From NCBI GenBank assembly GCA_003171295.1, contig PMYF01000906.1, positions 497 to 9,115 on the forward strand: 8,619 bases of DNA, given 5' to 3'. The notes below the pieces were generated by a model, which was not told the origin of the DNA, made no database searches, and saw only the letters and a list, made by a program, of their open reading frames with translations. Below are positions 6,299 through 8,619 of the stretch, piece by piece; the stretch's first letter is position 1, and every line of letters begins with the position of its first letter. A program made the position numbers and the translations under genes. This DNA is from Acidobacteriota bacterium. GTDB lineage: Bacteria > Acidobacteriota > Terriglobia > UBA7540.

Positions 6299-6751
6299 CT
6301 AGTCCGGCAGGCGCAGGTTGCGCAGTGACGTGATGTTCAGGTGAGCTCCGACTTTGCGCAAGAAGGCTTCATCCGCCGTCACGAGAAGAGCGTCCGATTC
6401 GATTGCCACAGCGAGAAAGCACGAATCGTAGACGGTCACTCCGTAAGTTGATGCCAGCCCAATCGCCTTCACGAGTGCCGGGAATTGAAGCTCGAACAGG
6501 TGTAGTCCAATCTCCAGGATGACCTCGATCGCCTCAGAAACCTCTTTAGGACTTGATCGGTGCCCAGCCGTCAAGGCATTAGCGACTTCAACCAGCAAAA
6601 GGTCCGGAGCGCCAAGTGTGCAGCGGCGGCTCAGGAAAGTCTCGCGGAGCTTGCGCGCCAGGGCAACGTCCGATTCGTCTTTCTCCAGAAACCACTTCAG
6701 GACGACAGATGTGTCGAGGATCAGACGGGGGGGCGCGGGCGGGTTCCCCAT
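6299..6751 (-). CDS. vapC: VapC-type PIN-domain ribonuclease toxin
   Basis: This 150-residue protein has the four acidic residues of the PIN nuclease fold: D13 in LILDTSV, E55 in LLLVEVANAL, D109 in TVYDSCFLAVA and D127 in LVTADEAF. Length and order match VapC toxins, which are magnesium-dependent endoribonucleases. Known members cut tRNA or rRNA, but the target here cannot be read from sequence. The ATG shares its A with the stop of the upstream antitoxin gene (TAATG), and a GAAGAGGGG ribosome binding site lies within the antitoxin's last codons. This is typical of translationally coupled toxin-antitoxin pairs. The stop lies 14 bases before tyrS. All catalytic residues are present, so the toxin is probably active. 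A PIN protein without toxin function is less likely given the RHH partner. Confidence 0.88.
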   Translation of the reverse strand: MGNPPAPPRLILDTSVVLKWFLEKDESDVALARKLRETFLSRRCTLGAPDLLLVEVANALTAGHRSSPKEVSEAIEVILEIGLHLFELQFPALVKAIGLASTYGVTVYDSCFLAVAIESDALLVTADEAFLRKVGAHLNITSLRNLRLPD

Positions 6752-7035
6752 TAACCCCTCTTCGGCGCCGGCCAGCGGTCTCTTGCAGCTCGCAAGATTC
6801 TCTCTGCGGGCCAGTCTCCGAACTTATGCGCCAAGCGGTCCATTGACTCGGAGGCGCGGCGCTGGCTGGCGCGGAGCGCCTGCTCTTCCGCTTGGTGCGC
6901 CTGGCTTTCCACAAGTGCGTGGACGCCCTCCCGCAAGACCGCACTGCGCGAGATTTTTCGGGCACGCGCCAGGCGGTCGGCCAGCCGCAGCGTTTGAGAA
7001 TCCACCGTGATGTTCACTCTGACTTTTCGAGCCAT
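6751..7035 (-). CDS. vapB: Ribbon-helix-helix antitoxin (VapB-like)
   Basis: From the ATG at 7035 the protein has 94 residues. The N-terminal ribbon-helix-helix domain (about 1-45) reads ARKVRVNITVDSQTLRLADRLA then ARKISRSAVLREGVHALVE: a short beta strand with alternating residues, helix, turn and helix, as in CopG/Arc-type DNA-binding dimers. The charged C-terminal half (about 46-94), ending in WPAPKRG, is the expected toxin-binding part. It should neutralise the PIN toxin encoded directly downstream and repress its own promoter. An in-frame GTG at 7047 would add MCNA but lies upstream of the predicted transcription start, so I prefer the ATG. No Shine-Dalgarno precedes it. The RHH fold is clear; the VapB name rests on pairing with VapC. 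Confidence 0.82.
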   Translation of the reverse strand: MARKVRVNITVDSQTLRLADRLARARKISRSAVLREGVHALVESQAHQAEEQALRASQRRASESMDRLAHKFGDWPAERILRAARDRWPAPKRG

Positions 7036-7043
7036 GGCATTAC

Positions 7044-7079
7044 ACACTACAGTGTATCACATCGCAGGATTCAGGTTAA
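7044..7079 (-). promoter_or_regulatory. vapB promoter with palindromic operator over the -10
   Basis: On the minus strand, TTAACC (7074-7079) and TACACT (7051-7056) are separated by 17 bases, each with four of six consensus matches. A perfect inverted repeat, ACACT-AC-AGTGT (7044-7055), covers the -10 and the predicted start near 7044. That leaves a leader of only about nine bases before the ATG at 7035, so the antitoxin mRNA may be nearly leaderless. Placement over the -10 is what autoregulation by the RHH antitoxin would require. The rest of the 97-bp gap to purN (7080-7144) shows no terminator that I can see. Confidence 0.45.
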
Positions 7080-7144
7080 GGATCGACGCAAGCATCAAGC
7101 GCGGCGCACCCGACTATTCGTCACAACGGAGGACGCCCCCGCGG

Positions 7145-7747
7145 TCACAGCTTGGGCAGCACTCGGCGGCCCTCGATACGGACGCCGTCTTCCAAAAGCA
7201 GGCAAATCCCGTCGGAATAGATGCGGTGCTCTTCGTTGAGAATTCGCACCGCAAGTGTCTCCGGCGTGTCGTCGTCGAGGACCGGCACGACCGCCTGGCA
7301 CACGATGGGGCCTGTGTCCACGCCTTCGTCCACCAGGTGAACGGTGCAGCCGGTAAATTTCACGCCGTATTCGAGCGCTTGTCGCTGCGCCTCTTCGCCC
7401 GGAAAGGAGGGCAGCAAGGCGGGATGGATATTCAGAACGCGGCGGGGAAACTCTCGGATGAAGTAAGGGCTCAGAATCCGCATGAAGCCCGCCAGGCATA
7501 CCAGGTCAACCTGGAATTCTCTCAGCACGGCTACCACTTCGCGGTCGAACGCCTCGCGTTCTTTGCCCTGGGACGGAATGAAGCGAGTGGCGAGCCCCAT
7601 TTCTTTGGCCCGCGCCAGGCCCAGCGCGCCTGCCTTGTTGCTCATCACAATCGCGATTTCCGCCGGAATCTTTCCCGCCTGCACGTTGCGAGCAATCGCC
7701 TCAAAGTTTGAGCCGCGGCCGGAAAGCAGGATTCCCAGTTTCTTCAT
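7145..7747 (-). CDS. purN: Phosphoribosylglycinamide formyltransferase (GART, 10-formyl-THF dependent)
   Basis: PurN transfers a formyl group from 10-formyltetrahydrofolate to GAR in step 3 of IMP synthesis. From the ATG at 7747 the protein has 200 residues, the usual size. GILLSGRGSNF (5-15) is the phosphate-binding loop. AGFMRILSPYF leads to LNIHPALLPSFPG with N106 and H108, and D144 lies in HLVDEGVDTGP. These match the E. coli catalytic residues in both identity and numbering. A TTG five codons upstream (7762) is in frame, but the family starts at MKKLG. One oddity is E-E after FPG where relatives usually have L plus a variable residue. It lies 62 bases downstream of the purM stop with no terminator seen, so the two are probably co-transcribed. 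Confidence 0.95.
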   Translation of the reverse strand: MKKLGILLSGRGSNFEAIARNVQAGKIPAEIAIVMSNKAGALGLARAKEMGLATRFIPSQGKEREAFDREVVAVLREFQVDLVCLAGFMRILSPYFIREFPRRVLNIHPALLPSFPGEEAQRQALEYGVKFTGCTVHLVDEGVDTGPIVCQAVVPVLDDDTPETLAVRILNEEHRIYSDGICLLLEDGVRIEGRRVLPKL

Positions 7748-7809
7748 GGAAGATACTCGCAACGGGATTCACGAATCAGCGCCGCAAGGGTTCAGGGTAT
7801 AGGACCGCC

Positions 7810-8619
7810 TTAGGCGTCCACGTATCGTACACTCGGCCGGCCGCGGACGATACGGCCGACCGTCCAGAACTTTTCGCGGCGCTTCTTGAGGGCCGCAGAG
7901 ACCTTTGCCAGGTCACGCCCCGCAACAATCAACAGCAGCCCCAGGCCCATGTTGAAGGTCCGGCGCATATCGTCTTCGGGAACGTTGCCCAGCTTGGCGA
8001 TCAATTCGAAAATCGGCAGTACGGGCCAGCTCCCCCGGCGTATTTCCGCTTGCGTGCCGTGGGGGAGAATGCGCGGGGTGTTGTCCGTGATGCCTCCCCC
8101 GGTAATATGCACCACACCTTTCAGCCACCTGCGCGCGAGCAGCGGCTGAACGGCCGGCCAGTAACAGCGGTGCGGAGCAAGCAGTTCGTCCCCGAGGGCG
8201 CGGCCGAGCGCCGGAATGGGTTCGGTGAGAGGCAGGCCCTCCTGCTCCAGCAGTACCTTGCGCGCCAGCGAGTACCCGTTCGTGTGCAGGCCCAAGGAAG
8301 GCAACCCCAGGATCACATCTCCCGGCCGGATGCTGCGGCCGTCGATGATGCGGCTTCGCCTGACCCAGCCCACGATGCAGCCCGCCAGGTCATATTCGCC
8401 CTCGGGGTAGAAGCCGGGCATCTCGGCGGTCTCACCGCCGATCAGCGCGCAACCGACCTTGCGGCAGGCGCGCGCCAGGCCGCCCACGACTTCCGTCACC
8501 ACGCGGGGGTGCAACTTCCCCGTCGCCAGGTAATCGAGGAAATAGAGGGGCGCCGCGCCGTGCACGGCAATGTCATTCACGCAGTGGTTGACCAGATCCG
8601 CTCCCACCGTATGATGGCG
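7810..8619 (-). CDS. purM: Phosphoribosylformylglycinamidine cyclo-ligase (AIR synthetase), C-terminal 269 residues
   Basis: PurM converts FGAM to AIR with ATP in step 5 of purine synthesis. The gene enters from the right edge. The visible part begins RHHTVGADLVNHCVNDI, equivalent to roughly residue 70 of full-length PurM, so the first 60-80 residues are missing. Seen in order are GAAPLYFLDYLATGKL, GGETAEMPG (bases 8413-8439), GCIVG, HTNGYSLAR, LLAPHRCYWP, HITGGGITDNTPRILP and RTFNMGLGLLLIV. These are the conserved blocks of the PurM/PurL ATP-grasp-unrelated fold. It ends at TAA (7810-7812) at the normal C-terminal position. The order purM then purN is a common bacterial pairing. I see no truncation other than the window edge. 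Confidence 0.95.
   Translation of the reverse strand, partial: RHHTVGADLVNHCVNDIAVHGAAPLYFLDYLATGKLHPRVVTEVVGGLARACRKVGCALIGGETAEMPGFYPEGEYDLAGCIVGWVRRSRIIDGRSIRPGDVILGLPSLGLHTNGYSLARKVLLEQEGLPLTEPIPALGRALGDELLAPHRCYWPAVQPLLARRWLKGVVHITGGGITDNTPRILPHGTQAEIRRGSWPVLPIFELIAKLGNVPEDDMRRTFNMGLGLLLIVAGRDLAKVSAALKKRREKFWTVGRIVRGRPSVRYVDA

Noticed and set aside
7007..7711. 234-codon plus-strand frame overlapping purN.
   Set aside because: It is a shadow of purN, whose catalytic residues match the family in identity and numbering.

Overview
This 8.6 kb window is a GC-rich bacterial chromosomal segment. It holds one complete HD-GYP response regulator, one secreted dipeptidyl peptidase IV, one membrane protein with a degenerate GGDEF domain, tyrS, a VapBC-type toxin-antitoxin pair, purN and the 3' part of purM. 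The start of a second response regulator lies at the left edge. The high GC content, the tyrS and pur protein sequences, the DPP4-type S9 peptidase and the TTG start would suit an Acidobacteriota-like soil or environmental bacterium. That placement is an inference from general impression, not from a database search.

Layout. Bases 1-26 (minus) encode the first residues of a receiver domain. A 528-bp divergent intergenic region follows (27-554). It contains a perfect 8-bp hairpin and a longer imperfect inverted repeat, but no gene I can support. On the plus strand come the REC-HD-GYP protein (555-1631), a predicted c-di-GMP phosphodiesterase, and the exported DPP4 peptidase (TTG start at 1790, to 3985). 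Everything to the right is on the minus strand. In transcription order this is purM (partial) - purN, then vapB-vapC-tyrS, then the degenerate GGDEF gene, which converges on DPP4.

How the genes fit together. purM and purN catalyse steps 5 and 3 of IMP biosynthesis and probably share a transcript. vapB and vapC overlap by one base (TAATG). tyrS follows vapC after only 14 bases and has no visible Shine-Dalgarno, so an essential tRNA synthetase looks joined to a toxin-antitoxin operon. The vapB promoter candidate has an ACACT-N2-AGTGT palindrome over its -10, as expected for autoregulation. The degenerate GGDEF gene has the best sigma70-type promoter in the window (TTGACA-N17-TATACG), with a 7+7 bp perfect palindrome filling the spacer, which suggests repression by an unknown factor. 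The left half therefore carries a c-di-GMP theme: an intact HD-GYP hydrolase and a GGDEF relative that has lost its signature. The right half is housekeeping (purines, tRNA charging) interrupted by the toxin-antitoxin pair.

I found no CRISPR array, tRNA, rRNA, insertion sequence or phage gene. The most unusual points are the vapBC-tyrS arrangement, the STRVF-for-GGDEF replacement together with its palindromic promoter, the repeat-like hairpin abutting the tyrS stop codon, and the potentially structured 528-bp intergenic region.
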